The notes beneath the pieces were generated by a model, which had not been told where the DNA came from, did no database searches, and saw only the letters and a list, made by a program, of their open reading frames with translations. Shown in pieces: positions 52,432 to 61,775 of a stretch of DNA of 64,000 nt (position 1 is the first letter of the stretch; each line of letters opens with the position of its first letter). The translations under genes and the position numbers were made by a program. Source of the stretch: Bradyrhizobium paxllaeri (GTDB taxonomy: Bacteria; Pseudomonadota; Alphaproteobacteria; Rhizobiales; Xanthobacteraceae); contig NZ_CP042968.1 of the NCBI RefSeq assembly GCF_001693515.2, forward strand, positions 6,138,001 to 6,202,000, written 5' to 3'.

Positions 52432-52865
52432 TCGATCCCATCCATACTCGTTGATTTTTGTCTTTCGGCAATCTTATCGAAAATCCATTGGACTTCGCCT
52501 AAGCGATCGCCCCGCAGTCGATGGTTTTCCTTATTGGAACGTTTACCGCTACCGCTAGCCAACAGCCAACACGGCTCGGCGCCCCCTCTGACTTGTCCGG
52601 CCAAAGGTAAGGTTAAAGATTCAATTGTCTCAAAAGCAGCTCTGAACCGGGTAGAAGGGCCCAATAAGGCACAAGCACCGCATCCCGGCGATTATTATTG
52701 CGATCGTTCAGCAGATGACCACGGCAGGATATTTAAACCAGCCCAGAATCCAAGACAGATTTACCGATGGATTTGTTTTCCGAAGCGCTTAAAAATACGG
52801 ATCTCCCGAAACCAACCTGAGCGGAAAAGCTCTTCATACTTTGCATCATCACTTTACGGTGGGTT
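52432..52865. other. Intergenic region, no gene seen
   Basis: About 430 bases between the start of the broken PilZ gene (minus) and the methyltransferase-like gene (plus). Overlapping short frames on both strands have no protein character. Probably contains promoters for both; none identified. Confidence 0.45.
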
Positions 52866-53561
52866 ATGAATTTTCAACACGTCATTGGCCTTGTGGACTA
52901 CTATTCTCGCAGCAAAGGAAAGTTTTATCCTTGGGGTTTTGCGATGAACGGCATGACTTCCAGATTGGAAGCCACCCGCCAGATCATTCACGTGCTAGGA
53001 ATTGAAAGTATCGTCGAGACCGGGACATTTCGCGGCACTACGGCTGAATGGTTTGCTCAATTTGGCCTTCCATTGGAAACCGTCGAACTTGCAGAACGCT
53101 ATTGGGCTTTTTCGCGGGCTCGGTTGGCCAAATTCGCGAATGCGAAAATTTACCTGCAGTCCTCAGTCCCGTTTTTGAGGGAACGGATTGCCCGAGGATC
53201 GTCGGAAAAGGACGCACGACAACTTTTCTATCTGGATTCTCATTGGGAAAATTATCTCCCGTTGCGGGAAGAACTCGAACTGATTTTCAATCACTACACT
53301 AGCGCCGTCGTCCTGATCGACGATTTCAAGGTGGACGACGATGCGGGTTATGGCTTCGACCACTATGCGCCGGACAAGGAACTAACCCTCGCCTATGTCG
53401 AAAAGTCCGACCTTCCGGAATTGTCTTGCTTCTACCCCACGACAGGATCAAGGGAAGAAACGGGCGCAAAGAGGGGCTGGGTAGTCCTTACCTCAAATCA
53501 CCAAATGGCCGAACAATTGAAGACAATATCCTTGCTACGAGAATGTCGGGTAGGGAAATAG
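52866..53561 (+). CDS. Class I methyltransferase-like hypothetical protein
   Basis: 231 aa. A Rossmann motif, ESIVETGTFRGTTAEWFAQF (motif I with the ETGTFxGxT pattern), is followed by ETVELAERYWAFSRARLAKF (acidic strand 2), then QLFYLDSHWENYLPLREELE and VVLIDDFKVDDDAGYGFDHY. These features fit a family of uncharacterised SAM-dependent methyltransferases found in EPS and O-antigen regions. Substrate unknown. Stands alone 220 bases before the OafA-like gene. Confidence 0.65.
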   Translation: MNFQHVIGLVDYYSRSKGKFYPWGFAMNGMTSRLEATRQIIHVLGIESIVETGTFRGTTAEWFAQFGLPLETVELAERYWAFSRARLAKFANAKIYLQSSVPFLRERIARGSSEKDARQLFYLDSHWENYLPLREELELIFNHYTSAVVLIDDFKVDDDAGYGFDHYAPDKELTLAYVEKSDLPELSCFYPTTGSREETGAKRGWVVLTSNHQMAEQLKTISLLRECRVGK

Positions 53562-53780
53562 ATCAAGCAATCTGCCAAGCGTGCATCGTTCCAAAATGAT
53601 TATCGAGGCTCATCTGGATGCAAGCACGGACCCCTACGAATAAATCGGGCGGCAGACTGACCCATCCGACCTTCCACTTCTATTGATGAGCGCGCCATAG
53701 GCAAGCCGTGCTAGGTGAGCCATTCGATCTTAGTACTCTGCTCGAACAATTCTCAGTTTTCAAAGCCCAGCATTTCGCCA

Positions 53781-55775
53781 ATGAAGACATTTTCTCATTC
53801 GCTCATATTCGACAGCAAGGGCATGACCGCCGATCGCGCATCAGATGATCGATACTTTCCGGCCATCGACGGATTGAGGGCAATCGCTGTCTTGATGGTT
53901 TTGGTGTTCCATTTTGACCTGCTGGAATTAGGCCAAGGTGGATTCACGGGTGTCGACGTCTTTTTCGTAATCTCGGGATTCTTGATCACCTCGATAATCA
54001 GCCGGCAAATCAATGCCGGCTCATTCAGTCTTGGCAGTTTTTACCTGAATCGCATCCGCCGCCTCGCCCCCGCCCTTCTTGCCACACTCCTCATTGTTTT
54101 TCTGGCGGGGCTTGTATGGCTGTATCCGTCCAATTTGATTGAACTATCGAAGCAAGCAATCGTCGCGCAAACTTACGTTGCTAATATCTACTACTGGAGG
54201 ACTGTAAACTATTTCGGGCTCGATAGCAGTTCAGCCTTCCTGCTCCACACATGGTCGCTCGCCGTTGAAGAGCAATTCTATCTGATCTATCCGCTCTTTC
54301 TAATCCTGGCCTACCGATACGCGAGGCGCCATGTCTGGCAGATAATACTCGCCATTTTCTTTCTCTCATTTTTTCTGAACATATTGTTTGTTCAACTCAA
54401 GCCGGAAGCCACTTTCTATCTCTTGCCGACACGCGCTTGGGAATTGCTGCTGGGAGCGTTGATTGTGGGGCTGCGTGCCCGGTTCACCCTTCGACCGCTG
54501 GTCAGCCAAATTGCAGGGGTCATCGGTATCGGTCTGATCGCCTGGAGCCTGCTAGGCTATCAAAAAGCCTCCTACTTTCCTGGCTATTTTGCTCTGCTGC
54601 CAACAATCGGCGCGGCACTCGTAATTCTCGCATCGACCGGTCAAACAACGCGTTTCTCACGTTGCATGAGCAATGCGGCGGCAGCCTATATCGGCAAAAT
54701 TTCGTACCCGCTGTACCTAGTGCACTGGCCGGTCCATATCTTTGCCGCGCGGCTCATGGCGGAAAGCTATAACAAACCAGCCAAATGGTTCGCCTTCACG
54801 CTGTCGCTGGCGATCGCGTCCGCGATATTCCACATAGTGGAGGAGCCGGTCCGGACAAATCGCGTTTTAGGGACCGCTCGATCTTTGGGCACTGGCTACC
54901 TTGCTGGGATTGCGGCAACGGCCATCATCTGTTTCTGGATCTATGCTGGGCACGGCCTTCCGCAACGTTATGCGCCCGAGGCAATCAAATTGGCCAGCTT
55001 TACCGCCGACAAAACCGAGGAGCTTCCATGCCAATTCAAGTCGGGCAAAATCCACCTCACCAGTTTTTGCAGGATTGGAGCAGCCAACACCAAGCCGACC
55101 TGGCTGATTTACGGGGACTCGCATGCATGGGCTGCATACGGGGCATTCGACAAGTGGCTAAATACGAGAGGGGAATCCGCTTTCTTTATCTTTCGACACT
55201 CCTGTCCGCCGCTGCAAGGAATTCACCTCGTACATAATCGGGGCTGTTTTGAATTCAATAATGAAGTACTTGAGTTTCTCAACAGGTCGCCCGAGATCAA
55301 GAATACGTTGCTGGTATCGACGTGGCTGCAGGCGCGAGAAGGATTTCTCACGACCTCGGAAACCATAAGCTTACCCAAGGAAGAATCGATCGCACTATTC
55401 AAGCGCCAATTTTCGGCAACCGTCACCCACTTAAGAAAAATGGGGCTACGAGTTGTGATATGGGAGCCTCTACCGGGAGCAAAGCAAAGCGTTCCTGAGG
55501 CGCTAGCCAACGCTTACCCCAACAAGCCGCCTGCCGAATCTTTAGAATTCACAAGTCAGCAATACTGGTCAAAGTTCGATTATTTCTTTGACGTCCTGGA
55601 GCAAAGCGGGCCGTCGATAGAGGCCACCGTTTCACCTTCGCGAGCTCTTTGCCGAACAGGCTCCTGTTCGGCAACGATCGAAGGGCGACCGGCCTACTTC
55701 GACAATAGCCACTTAGCCGCGTCAGCCTCGGAGTTTTGGTCTCAGCTTTTAACTATTTCGGTTCCCCCGCAATAG
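53781..55775 (+). CDS. OafA/YrhL-type acyltransferase with SGNH domain
   Basis: 664 aa from the ATG at 53781; a GTG at 53715 is possible, and ATG 53823 lies just before the family start (RYFPAIDGLRAIAVLMVLVFH). Residues about 25-385 form the acyltransferase-3 membrane domain with ten or so helices and the active His in LLHTWSLAVEEQFYLIYPLF. The C-terminal ~270 residues are a periplasmic SGNH domain: YGDSHAWAAY (catalytic Ser) and DNSHLAASAS (Asp/His). Such two-domain enzymes O-acetylate O-antigen or EPS sugars. It gives the locus a second acetylation route beside the AlgJ-like proteins. Confidence 0.93.
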   Translation: MKTFSHSLIFDSKGMTADRASDDRYFPAIDGLRAIAVLMVLVFHFDLLELGQGGFTGVDVFFVISGFLITSIISRQINAGSFSLGSFYLNRIRRLAPALLATLLIVFLAGLVWLYPSNLIELSKQAIVAQTYVANIYYWRTVNYFGLDSSSAFLLHTWSLAVEEQFYLIYPLFLILAYRYARRHVWQIILAIFFLSFFLNILFVQLKPEATFYLLPTRAWELLLGALIVGLRARFTLRPLVSQIAGVIGIGLIAWSLLGYQKASYFPGYFALLPTIGAALVILASTGQTTRFSRCMSNAAAAYIGKISYPLYLVHWPVHIFAARLMAESYNKPAKWFAFTLSLAIASAIFHIVEEPVRTNRVLGTARSLGTGYLAGIAATAIICFWIYAGHGLPQRYAPEAIKLASFTADKTEELPCQFKSGKIHLTSFCRIGAANTKPTWLIYGDSHAWAAYGAFDKWLNTRGESAFFIFRHSCPPLQGIHLVHNRGCFEFNNEVLEFLNRSPEIKNTLLVSTWLQAREGFLTTSETISLPKEESIALFKRQFSATVTHLRKMGLRVVIWEPLPGAKQSVPEALANAYPNKPPAESLEFTSQQYWSKFDYFFDVLEQSGPSIEATVSPSRALCRTGSCSATIEGRPAYFDNSHLAASASEFWSQLLTISVPPQ

Positions 55776-56070
55776 CGCTTCACGTTCGGGGTTTCTGCCA
55801 GGGCGGCGATCACATCGTGGACAACGTTAATTGGCCTTGAAAAAAAGGATCGAAATTTTGAATAATGTGCAATTTGAGATAGGTTTTCTCGAAAGATATT
55901 AGTCTGCAATCGACTAGTCGAGAATTGGCACTGAAACTGGCCCTACAGTTCAATAAATGGGCAAAAATGCTAAAGAACGGATGGGCGAATGATTGGAATG
56001 TCATACGCGGCAGTTGACTTGGCATGAATTCGCAGATATTAATATCTTATTAAATTCCAGGAGAGATAAA

Positions 56071-56745
56071 ATGAATAGGCTGCTCAAATTTACTGGCGCT
56101 GCATTAATTGGCGTTCTTCTTCAGAGCGGCGCCTCGCAGGCGAATGTGCTGCTAAACGGCGGGTTTGAAACAGGAAATTTCTTGGGCTGGACGGTGAATA
56201 CCGGCGGTGAGGCCACCTACCCTCAAGTTGTCATTGCCTATAATCAAGGTGGCGCTTATCCCACCGGCGCGTTCGGGGAGCCGATCCCCACTGCACCCAA
56301 TGGTGGTAACTATGGCGCTTACTTTGTTTCGGACAACACCAACGAGTCGATCTCCCAGGAAATCAGCCTGACACAGGGTCAGAGCTACCAGGTGAGCTTC
56401 GAAGTCTACTCCCCCAACAATGGTCGGCGTAACGCATTCGATGCCACCCTCCAGTCGAGCGTGGACGGCGTGCTTTCCCCGCTTTTCACGGCCAAGACGT
56501 TGGCAAGCGGATGGACCGTATACTCAGCTATTTTCACGGCCAGCGCTGCCAACCCCTACACTTTCGCACTGAATTTCCACGGACAGGGTGTGCCCGCGGG
56601 AGACTTTGTGGTCGATAACGCCTCGGTGGCGGCTGTCCCCGAGGCGTCGACCTGGGCGATGATGATCCTGGGCTTTGTCGGCGTTGGCTTTCTGGCCTAT
56701 CGCCGCCGGGAAACCCCGAAGAAGATCGGCTTTCGCCTCGCTTGA
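56071..56745 (+). CDS. PEP-CTERM sorting domain protein (PEA variant)
   Basis: 224 aa from the ATG at 56071, preceded by AGGAGAG. Signal peptide residues 1-24 (ends SQA). The body begins [20 protein letters not shown], the NGGFE..GW pattern of secreted beta-sandwich (DUF642-like or carbohydrate-binding) proteins. The sorting signal is VPEASTW, a hydrophobic helix, and AYRRRE; the third hallmark residue is Ala instead of Pro. Likely exosortase substrate displayed in the EPS. A strong terminator follows 24 bases after the stop. Confidence 0.9.
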   Translation: MNRLLKFTGAALIGVLLQSGASQANVLLNGGFETGNFLGWTVNTGGEATYPQVVIAYNQGGAYPTGAFGEPIPTAPNGGNYGAYFVSDNTNESISQEISLTQGQSYQVSFEVYSPNNGRRNAFDATLQSSVDGVLSPLFTAKTLASGWTVYSAIFTASAANPYTFALNFHGQGVPAGDFVVDNASVAAVPEASTWAMMILGFVGVGFLAYRRRETPKKIGFRLA

Positions 56746-56768
56746 TGATTTCAGCCGTGTCTGAGTTA

Positions 56769-56798
56769 GAAGCCGCCCATTTGGGCGGCTTCTTTTTT
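56769..56798 (+). terminator. Rho-independent terminator
   Basis: 10-bp stem GAAGCCGCCC (56769-56778) with GGGCGGCTTC (56783-56792), 4-base loop, then a run of T to 56798. Ends the PEP-CTERM transcript upstream. Confidence 0.9.
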
Positions 56799-57071
56799 GT
56801 CCGCCAACTTGATTGTGCAAGGCGAATTCCGAGCCGAGCCACATGGCAGCATGGGCGGCCCATTAAACAATTTATTTAATACATTAAATTGTAAAGAACC
56901 CTGCTCCGAGTAGCAGAAAGGCAAGAACCGCCGCCCGCACGCCGCCGTTTGCGCGTAGGAACTGCTGCCTGCTGCGGTCGAGCACGAAGATTGACAAGCT
57001 AGACTACTCATCCCGACGCTTCACCACGGTAAGGTTAAGCAGCCAAATCATTCGCGCGAAAGCGATCGCCA

Positions 57072-57491
57072 ATGCACAAGTCCGGTATGAACCGGAAGCT
57101 CGTCACCAAGCTAATGCCGGTAGCGGCATGGATCGCGATCATCGTGATTGCCTATGCCACGCTGACGCACATCGGCTTTGTCTATTCAATCTATTTCAAG
57201 CTCGCGCCGTACCTGATGCGGCCGGCGATGCGAACCTACGCGCATTTCGAGCACGTGATCGCGTTTGCCATCCTCGGCGCCCTGTTCTGGTTCGCCTACC
57301 CTCGGCGGCTGATCCTCGTTTGCTGCATCGTGTTCGGCGCCGCAGTGCTGCTGGAGGTTTTGCAGACCATTACGCCGGACCGGCACGGCACGTTGATCGA
57401 TGCGCTGGAGAAAATGGCGGGCGGCGCGGCCGGTATCCTATGTGCGAGAACTGCACGGCGGTTATGGTCCGCCAAGGATAGGCCATTTTGA
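57072..57491 (+). CDS. VanZ-like membrane protein
   Basis: 139 aa; ATG 57072 or, five codons later, ATG 57087. Four hydrophobic helices. The VanZ-like pattern is visible in AHFEHVIAFAILGALFWFAY and LLEVLQTITPDRHGTLIDAL, the last giving the conserved Glu-Gln and Arg-His-Gly/Asp positions near the membrane end. VanZ-type proteins are common in EPS and PEP-CTERM loci, with no settled role. It lies between two PEP-CTERM genes on the same strand, 273 bases past the upstream terminator. Confidence 0.75.
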   Translation: MHKSGMNRKLVTKLMPVAAWIAIIVIAYATLTHIGFVYSIYFKLAPYLMRPAMRTYAHFEHVIAFAILGALFWFAYPRRLILVCCIVFGAAVLLEVLQTITPDRHGTLIDALEKMAGGAAGILCARTARRLWSAKDRPF

Positions 57492-57670
57492 GATTAGCTC
57501 CGGCTGGATTTAACCCCAAGGCGTCCGACCAAAACGGATCCGTTCCGCAATGCGGAACCGGTCGAGAGCCGATTTCACGTGCAACGAAGTGTTATCCCCA
57601 CCGGAGATTGACTCAAATTAAAGGAATGTGTTTAAGGGAAATACAACCACTAATAAATGGGGGGGGTATT

Positions 57671-58330
57671 ATGCGGTTTTCGTCGCTGGGCTTGATCGGT
57701 CTGGGGGCCGCGCTGGCGTTGACGTCGTTTGTCAGCTCCGCCTCGGCGGTCGTCACGTTTAATCAGAATCTGGCATCGGGCTGGACCCAGGGGAGCGGCA
57801 CCAGTAACGGCCATTTCACGGTCGACACCGAGGATAATGGGGTCGAGCTCGGACTGCGCGCCTCCCTTCGATTTATCGGGCCGATCTCGCCGACAGGAAA
57901 TCTGTACATCGCGCCTGTGGGCAGCACTCCGCCCGGCAGGGCACTGTGGAATTTCGAGTTCTCGGTCAACCCCGGTTCGCTGGTGGGCACCCATTCGCTG
58001 CTGACCATTACCGGTCCCGGAGGATCATTGGCATTCGATCCGATTATAATCGGGGACAATACGCCGATCGGCGGGCCGCTCTATCAGAACAGCGAGAATC
58101 TCGGCTTCGCCTTTCTAGGTGGCCCGATCAATTTCAATCCGAATGCCTCCGGCGTCTACACTTTCGATCTCAAGCTCTTCAGCGCGGAAAACCAGCAACT
58201 GGCCGACGTCTCGATTCAGGTAAATGCCGTTCCCGAGCCATCGACCTGGGCGATGTTGATCCTAGGCTTCGCCGGCATCGGCTTCATGGCCTATCGCCGG
58301 AAATCGCGGCCGGCAGCGTTGGCCGCCTGA
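57671..58330 (+). CDS. PEP-CTERM sorting domain protein
   Basis: 219 aa from the ATG at 57671, with a G-rich ribosome site just upstream; the frame is open a further 61 codons upstream, overlapping the VanZ-like gene by 4 bases, but that part lacks protein character. Signal peptide residues 1-26 (ends ASA). The middle is a Gly/Ser/Pro-rich, beta-type secreted domain. The sorting signal reads VPEPSTW, hydrophobic helix, AYRRK, and a basic tail. Likely exosortase substrate. Followed by a hairpin terminator. Confidence 0.9.
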   Translation: MRFSSLGLIGLGAALALTSFVSSASAVVTFNQNLASGWTQGSGTSNGHFTVDTEDNGVELGLRASLRFIGPISPTGNLYIAPVGSTPPGRALWNFEFSVNPGSLVGTHSLLTITGPGGSLAFDPIIIGDNTPIGGPLYQNSENLGFAFLGGPINFNPNASGVYTFDLKLFSAENQQLADVSIQVNAVPEPSTWAMLILGFAGIGFMAYRRKSRPAALAA

Positions 58331-58352
58331 TCCCATCTTCCTCAATGAAGCG

Positions 58353-58378
58353 AAAGGCCGCCTTCGGGCGGCTTTTCC
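58353..58378 (+). terminator. Probable terminator hairpin
   Basis: GCCGCC (58357-58362) pairs with GGCGGC around a TTCG loop; an outer AAAG/CTTT pairing with one bulged G extends the stem, and TTTT follows. It lies 23 bases after the PEP-CTERM stop and between convergent genes. Confidence 0.7.
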
Positions 58379-58415
58379 ATTGCTGACTTGATGTCCACCT
58401 GAAAGCCGCCCCGCT

Positions 58416-59036
58416 CTAAACCGGCTGCTGTCCCAACACCCAGATCCACCAAAGGCCGATGGTAAGGTGCGGGCCGAACGAGATCGCCTGCTTGCGATCC
58501 AGCTCATGTCCTTGCGCTCTCAGGATCAGCAAGCTGGCCAAGGCGGAAGCCACCGCGATCAACAGCAAGCCGGGGATCCCTTCCGCGCCGATCCAAAAGG
58601 TGCCCGCCGCGACAAATTTGACGTCGCCGAACCCCAGCCCGTCATGGCCCCGCAGCCAGCGATAACCGGCGCGAAACAGGGCCGCGGCGGCAAAGACCAG
58701 CACAGCTTCCACCCCGCGCGACCAGAGGTCTACCGGGGCCCACAGATAGGCCTGTAGCGCTCCGCCAGCGGCCAGCGCCAGGACCATGCTGTCCGGAATG
58801 ATGCCGTAACGGCCGTCTATGGCGCATACGCTGGCCAGGAGAACGACGAGGTAGCAGCCGACCAAGGCGAGCGATACCCAGCCAGGATCGCCTGCAAGGC
58901 CAAGTGCGAGCCAGATCGCGCCGGCGATCAGGCCCCATGCCACGACGACGTATTGCCGACCGGACGGCTGCCACGCCAGCGTGTCGCCGAAAAAGCGGCC
59001 GGTACGGTCGCAGGTCTTGCGGAGCGCGCGAATCAT
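58416..59036 (-). CDS. gspO: Prepilin peptidase (A24 family, methylase domain absent)
   Basis: 206 aa. Five to six hydrophobic helices. The two catalytic aspartates of type 4 prepilin peptidases are in place: Asp74 (AIDGRYGIIPDSM) and Asp138 (LGFGDVKF, the GxGD motif). There is no N-terminal cysteine-motif methylase domain, as in CpaA/TadV-size enzymes. It cleaves the leader peptides of the pseudopilins encoded just upstream (GspH, I, J) and probably GspG. Last gene of the operon; its ATG overlaps the stop of the preceding gene as ATGA. Confidence 0.9.
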   Translation of the reverse strand: MIRALRKTCDRTGRFFGDTLAWQPSGRQYVVVAWGLIAGAIWLALGLAGDPGWVSLALVGCYLVVLLASVCAIDGRYGIIPDSMVLALAAGGALQAYLWAPVDLWSRGVEAVLVFAAAALFRAGYRWLRGHDGLGFGDVKFVAAGTFWIGAEGIPGLLLIAVASALASLLILRAQGHELDRKQAISFGPHLTIGLWWIWVLGQQPV

Positions 59037-59644
59037 CTCCCGCTCGCATGCAGGGGAACGGTCAGCTTCTCGCCCTGCCCCTCCAACACGACCTGGTCCG
59101 GCGTAACCGCCGCGACGCGCCAGCCATCGATTTGCTCATTGACCTGAACCCACACGCCAACCGGATTTTGCGACGACGTCAGGAACGCCTTGGCCACCCC
59201 GTCGCTCATGAACACCCCTTTCAGGGTAATTCCGGAATCCAATGTCGCCGCCATCGGCGGTGGCGCGGAGACCGGCTCCGCCGCGACAAAAACCTGCCGG
59301 TTCCGCGAGAACAGCGGACGCTGCAAGATATTCTCAAAGCCTGCGGAGGCGCGCGCACTGGCGCCCTTTGCGGCCGAGTTGCTTCTGCCAAGCCATGTCG
59401 GGGCCGTGACCGTCGAGAGCTCGAGCGAAATCACCGCGCTGAACGTTGCCACCGCGGCGAGCCCAATGACGGCCGAAAAGCCGATGATGAGGACACGCGT
59501 CGCGGGCCGCAGCGCCACCAATTCGCTTCGGCCGGGCAACTCGGCCCGTCCGAGCATGGCGGCGAGCCTGGAGCTTACGAATTGCCGCGGGGAGCCGGTC
59601 ACGCCCGCCAGCCGGAGCTGCACCATCTGGGCAAACGATGTCAT
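59033..59644 (-). CDS. GspC-like inner-membrane secretion protein
   Basis: 203 aa. One N-terminal membrane helix (residues about 50-75). The periplasmic region contains the ILQRPLFSRNRQVF segment, and the last ~70 residues (ITLKGVFMSDGVAKAFLTSS through VNEQIDGWRVAAVTPDQVVL) match the homology-region domain of GspC/PulC proteins that links the inner-membrane platform to the outer-membrane secretin. GspN naming is also used for such proteins in related operons. Both ends overlap the neighbouring genes by ATGA. Confidence 0.75.
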   Translation of the reverse strand: MTSFAQMVQLRLAGVTGSPRQFVSSRLAAMLGRAELPGRSELVALRPATRVLIIGFSAVIGLAAVATFSAVISLELSTVTAPTWLGRSNSAAKGASARASAGFENILQRPLFSRNRQVFVAAEPVSAPPPMAATLDSGITLKGVFMSDGVAKAFLTSSQNPVGVWVQVNEQIDGWRVAAVTPDQVVLEGQGEKLTVPLHASGR

Positions 59645-60249
59645 GGCGTCCGCTCCACCAAGGCCGATCGGCGACCGGCTTGCTGGCCATCCACCGCCCG
59701 GTCACCGGCAGGTTGCGAACCGTTCCGGATCGCACCCTGAACCCTGAACTCCGCCCTAATCGGACCGTCCTCCCCGTCCGCCAGGCTGCGGAACGAAGCT
59801 GAGGACACAAACAACAGCGGCGTCTGATTCTCGATCGCAAAGATCATGTCGCGAACGGCCTTCAACGGCCCTTCGAGCTCGACGCTGACGGCGATCATGG
59901 GCAGCGACTGGGACCGGCCCCCCTGCAATCCCCGGATCGCGAGCACGTTGACGCCGGCATTCGCGGCCATCGATTTCAGGCTGGCCTGCAGATCGGCGCT
60001 GGCAAGGCGCTCTTCATTGCCGGGCAGGAAGGGATCGCCTGTCAGCCCGACGCTGCCGGCCGACTTCCTTGCCGTGCGCGTCACGTTCTGGAAATGCGCA
60101 AGCTGCGCCGCATGGTCCGAAATCTCTTCGCCCCGCGAGGCAAAGTGTCCCAGGATGGGTGCGACGAGGAAGATGAGAACGAAGAGTATCGCGGCGGCGT
60201 TGAAGGCCAGGAACGGCGTCCCGCGCGCCAGTTTCAGACTTCCAATCAT
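59641..60249 (-). CDS. gspM: Type II secretion protein GspM
   Basis: 202 aa. Single N-terminal membrane helix (about 15-35), then a ferredoxin-like periplasmic domain in which LQASLKSMAANAGVNVLAI and ISVELEGPLKAVRDMIFAIE recall the T2SSM_b group of GspM/PilO-like proteins. It dimerises with GspL in the inner-membrane platform. Overlaps both neighbours by 4 bases (ATGA), so expression is coupled. Confidence 0.82.
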   Translation of the reverse strand: MIGSLKLARGTPFLAFNAAAILFVLIFLVAPILGHFASRGEEISDHAAQLAHFQNVTRTARKSAGSVGLTGDPFLPGNEERLASADLQASLKSMAANAGVNVLAIRGLQGGRSQSLPMIAVSVELEGPLKAVRDMIFAIENQTPLLFVSSASFRSLADGEDGPIRAEFRVQGAIRNGSQPAGDRAVDGQQAGRRSALVERTP

Positions 60250-61361
60250 GGCGCAGTCCGGGATCTTGCGGCCGGCCGCGCCGCACGGGCGCCGCGCAGC
60301 TTGAACAGGATGCTGAAGCGATCCTTGCGCTCGTTCGCGTCAGTCGTGATCGCAGACGTCAGCGTCGCGCCGGAAAACAGCGGAGACTGGTCGATGATGC
60401 GAACCAGACCTGCGGCATCAGCTGAAAACCCTGAAAGCGTCACCGTGCCGTCGGCGATGCGGGTTTCGGTCAGGAAAGTATGGTCGGGCAGAATGCGCGA
60501 CAGCTCATCCCACACCGCGAGAACACCGGTGTCAGCCTTCATTGCGAACAGGCGCGCCGCGGGATCCATCCCGTCGCGGCCGCTCTGAGCCGATTGCCGC
60601 GCCTCGATGAGCGCCGTCTCCAGCGCGGCGGCAACGCTGGCCTGGCGCCATTCGAAGACGACGAGGCCGAGCAGGACGGCCCCAAGCGCGGCGACCGCCA
60701 GCAGCCGGACCGCGCGCAACGCCCACGCCGGATCTTCGTCGCTCACGGTGCGGAACGTGATCACGGGCACGGCCTCACCGCCGGCATCCGTCACCGCCAG
60801 ACAATCGATATCGCGCGACGCCAGACCGAGCTCCGACAAGGCGGCCTCGGCGCGATCGCGCCGGATGATCCAGTGGCACATCTGCACGACGCCGTCCGCC
60901 CCCTCGCCGACGGCGGTGGCGGCATGCCAGATATCCGGAAGCTGGAATGGCGTCCGCCGCAAGATGTCCTGCTCCAGGATCCTGGGCAGGGCAGCGAAGG
61001 CGGCCCTGGGCACGCTCAACTCCCGCAGAAAGAAAAGCTCGCGCGAAATCACCGGTGCGACTGTCACAACCTCCCGTGACACGCCCTGTTCGGTGAGCCA
61101 CTGTTCGAGTGCGGCCACGCTGAAGTGGGATGAGGGAATCCGGATTTCCACCGGGCCGGCGGCAGACGTCAGGCGGCACGTGACGCTGTCGCCATCCCGC
61201 CAAAGCGTCACGGCCGGTCTCGCCTCGCCGGCAGCCCATTCGCGCCAGCGTGCGGGAACCGCATCGCGCAAGCCCGACAGCCACCACTGCGCAAAATCCC
61301 TGCCCCACGCCGTGAGGACGTGGAGGCCACCGGCGCGGGCTGGCAGATTGGCGACAGGCAT
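60246..61361 (-). CDS. gspL: Type II secretion protein GspL (PilM/PilN-like)
   Basis: 371 aa; ATG at 61361 (or GTG at 61370). The cytoplasmic part (1-235) resembles an actin-like PilM/GspL half with PRILEQDILRRTPFQLPD. A membrane helix lies at about 240-260, and a PilN-like periplasmic domain follows (VWDELSRILPDHTFLTETRI, then LSGFSADAAGLVRIIDQSPL). GspL couples the cytoplasmic ATPase GspE to the periplasmic platform. First gene of the L-M-C-O block; the gap upstream (61371-61775) separates it from GspJ. Confidence 0.8.
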   Translation of the reverse strand: MPVANLPARAGGLHVLTAWGRDFAQWWLSGLRDAVPARWREWAAGEARPAVTLWRDGDSVTCRLTSAAGPVEIRIPSSHFSVAALEQWLTEQGVSREVVTVAPVISRELFFLRELSVPRAAFAALPRILEQDILRRTPFQLPDIWHAATAVGEGADGVVQMCHWIIRRDRAEAALSELGLASRDIDCLAVTDAGGEAVPVITFRTVSDEDPAWALRAVRLLAVAALGAVLLGLVVFEWRQASVAAALETALIEARQSAQSGRDGMDPAARLFAMKADTGVLAVWDELSRILPDHTFLTETRIADGTVTLSGFSADAAGLVRIIDQSPLFSGATLTSAITTDANERKDRFSILFKLRGARAARPAARSRTAP

Positions 61362-61370
61362 GATCGTCAC

Positions 61371-61775
61371 ATTCGATTCGAATGGACGAAGCCTATTTAC
61401 TAATTCTTTACGAAGGGTAACGAGCGGCCCTGGAGCATGATGAGGGCAGGTCCGGCCCGATGCTGCGTTGATCGCCCAGACGAAATATCGAAAACAACCC
61501 CATGCAAAGTAGCCGTCAAGGGCCGGCCTAGCAGGGCGATCGACTGACCTAACGCGTGATGACTTTTCTTCGAATCGTCATCCCGCTTTATCTTTTTGTT
61601 TGAGCATGATCTTTTCGGAAAACCGCTACACACTTTTCCGGATCATGCTCTAGTCTCATTGGACTCCGCCCGGTCGCGTGAGGCTTCGGCCGGCCTCACA
61701 GCCCGCTTTAACTGCATTCAGTTATCGGCTCATCTTGTTGTTCCGGCACGATGTTTTCGAAAAATTGGTCAGGCA
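61371..61775. other. Gap in the secretion operon where gspK would be expected
   Basis: About 400 bases between gspJ and gspL. It holds a dispersed palindromic repeat (61552-61652) and no frame with pseudopilin leader or GspK-like sequence. A minus-strand frame at 61400-61633 is not protein-like. Confidence 0.6.
61552..61652. repeat. Dispersed intergenic palindromic repeat
   Basis: Starts with GATGACTTTTCTTCGAATCG and ATCGTCATCCCGCTTT. A long inverted repeat follows: GAGCATGATC plus TTTTCGGAAAA at the left pairs with TTTTCCGGATCATGCTC at the right (61602-61650), giving a strong hairpin. I recall this sequence type as very common in Bradyrhizobium genomes. A divergent copy lies at 24172-24298. 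Confidence 0.7.
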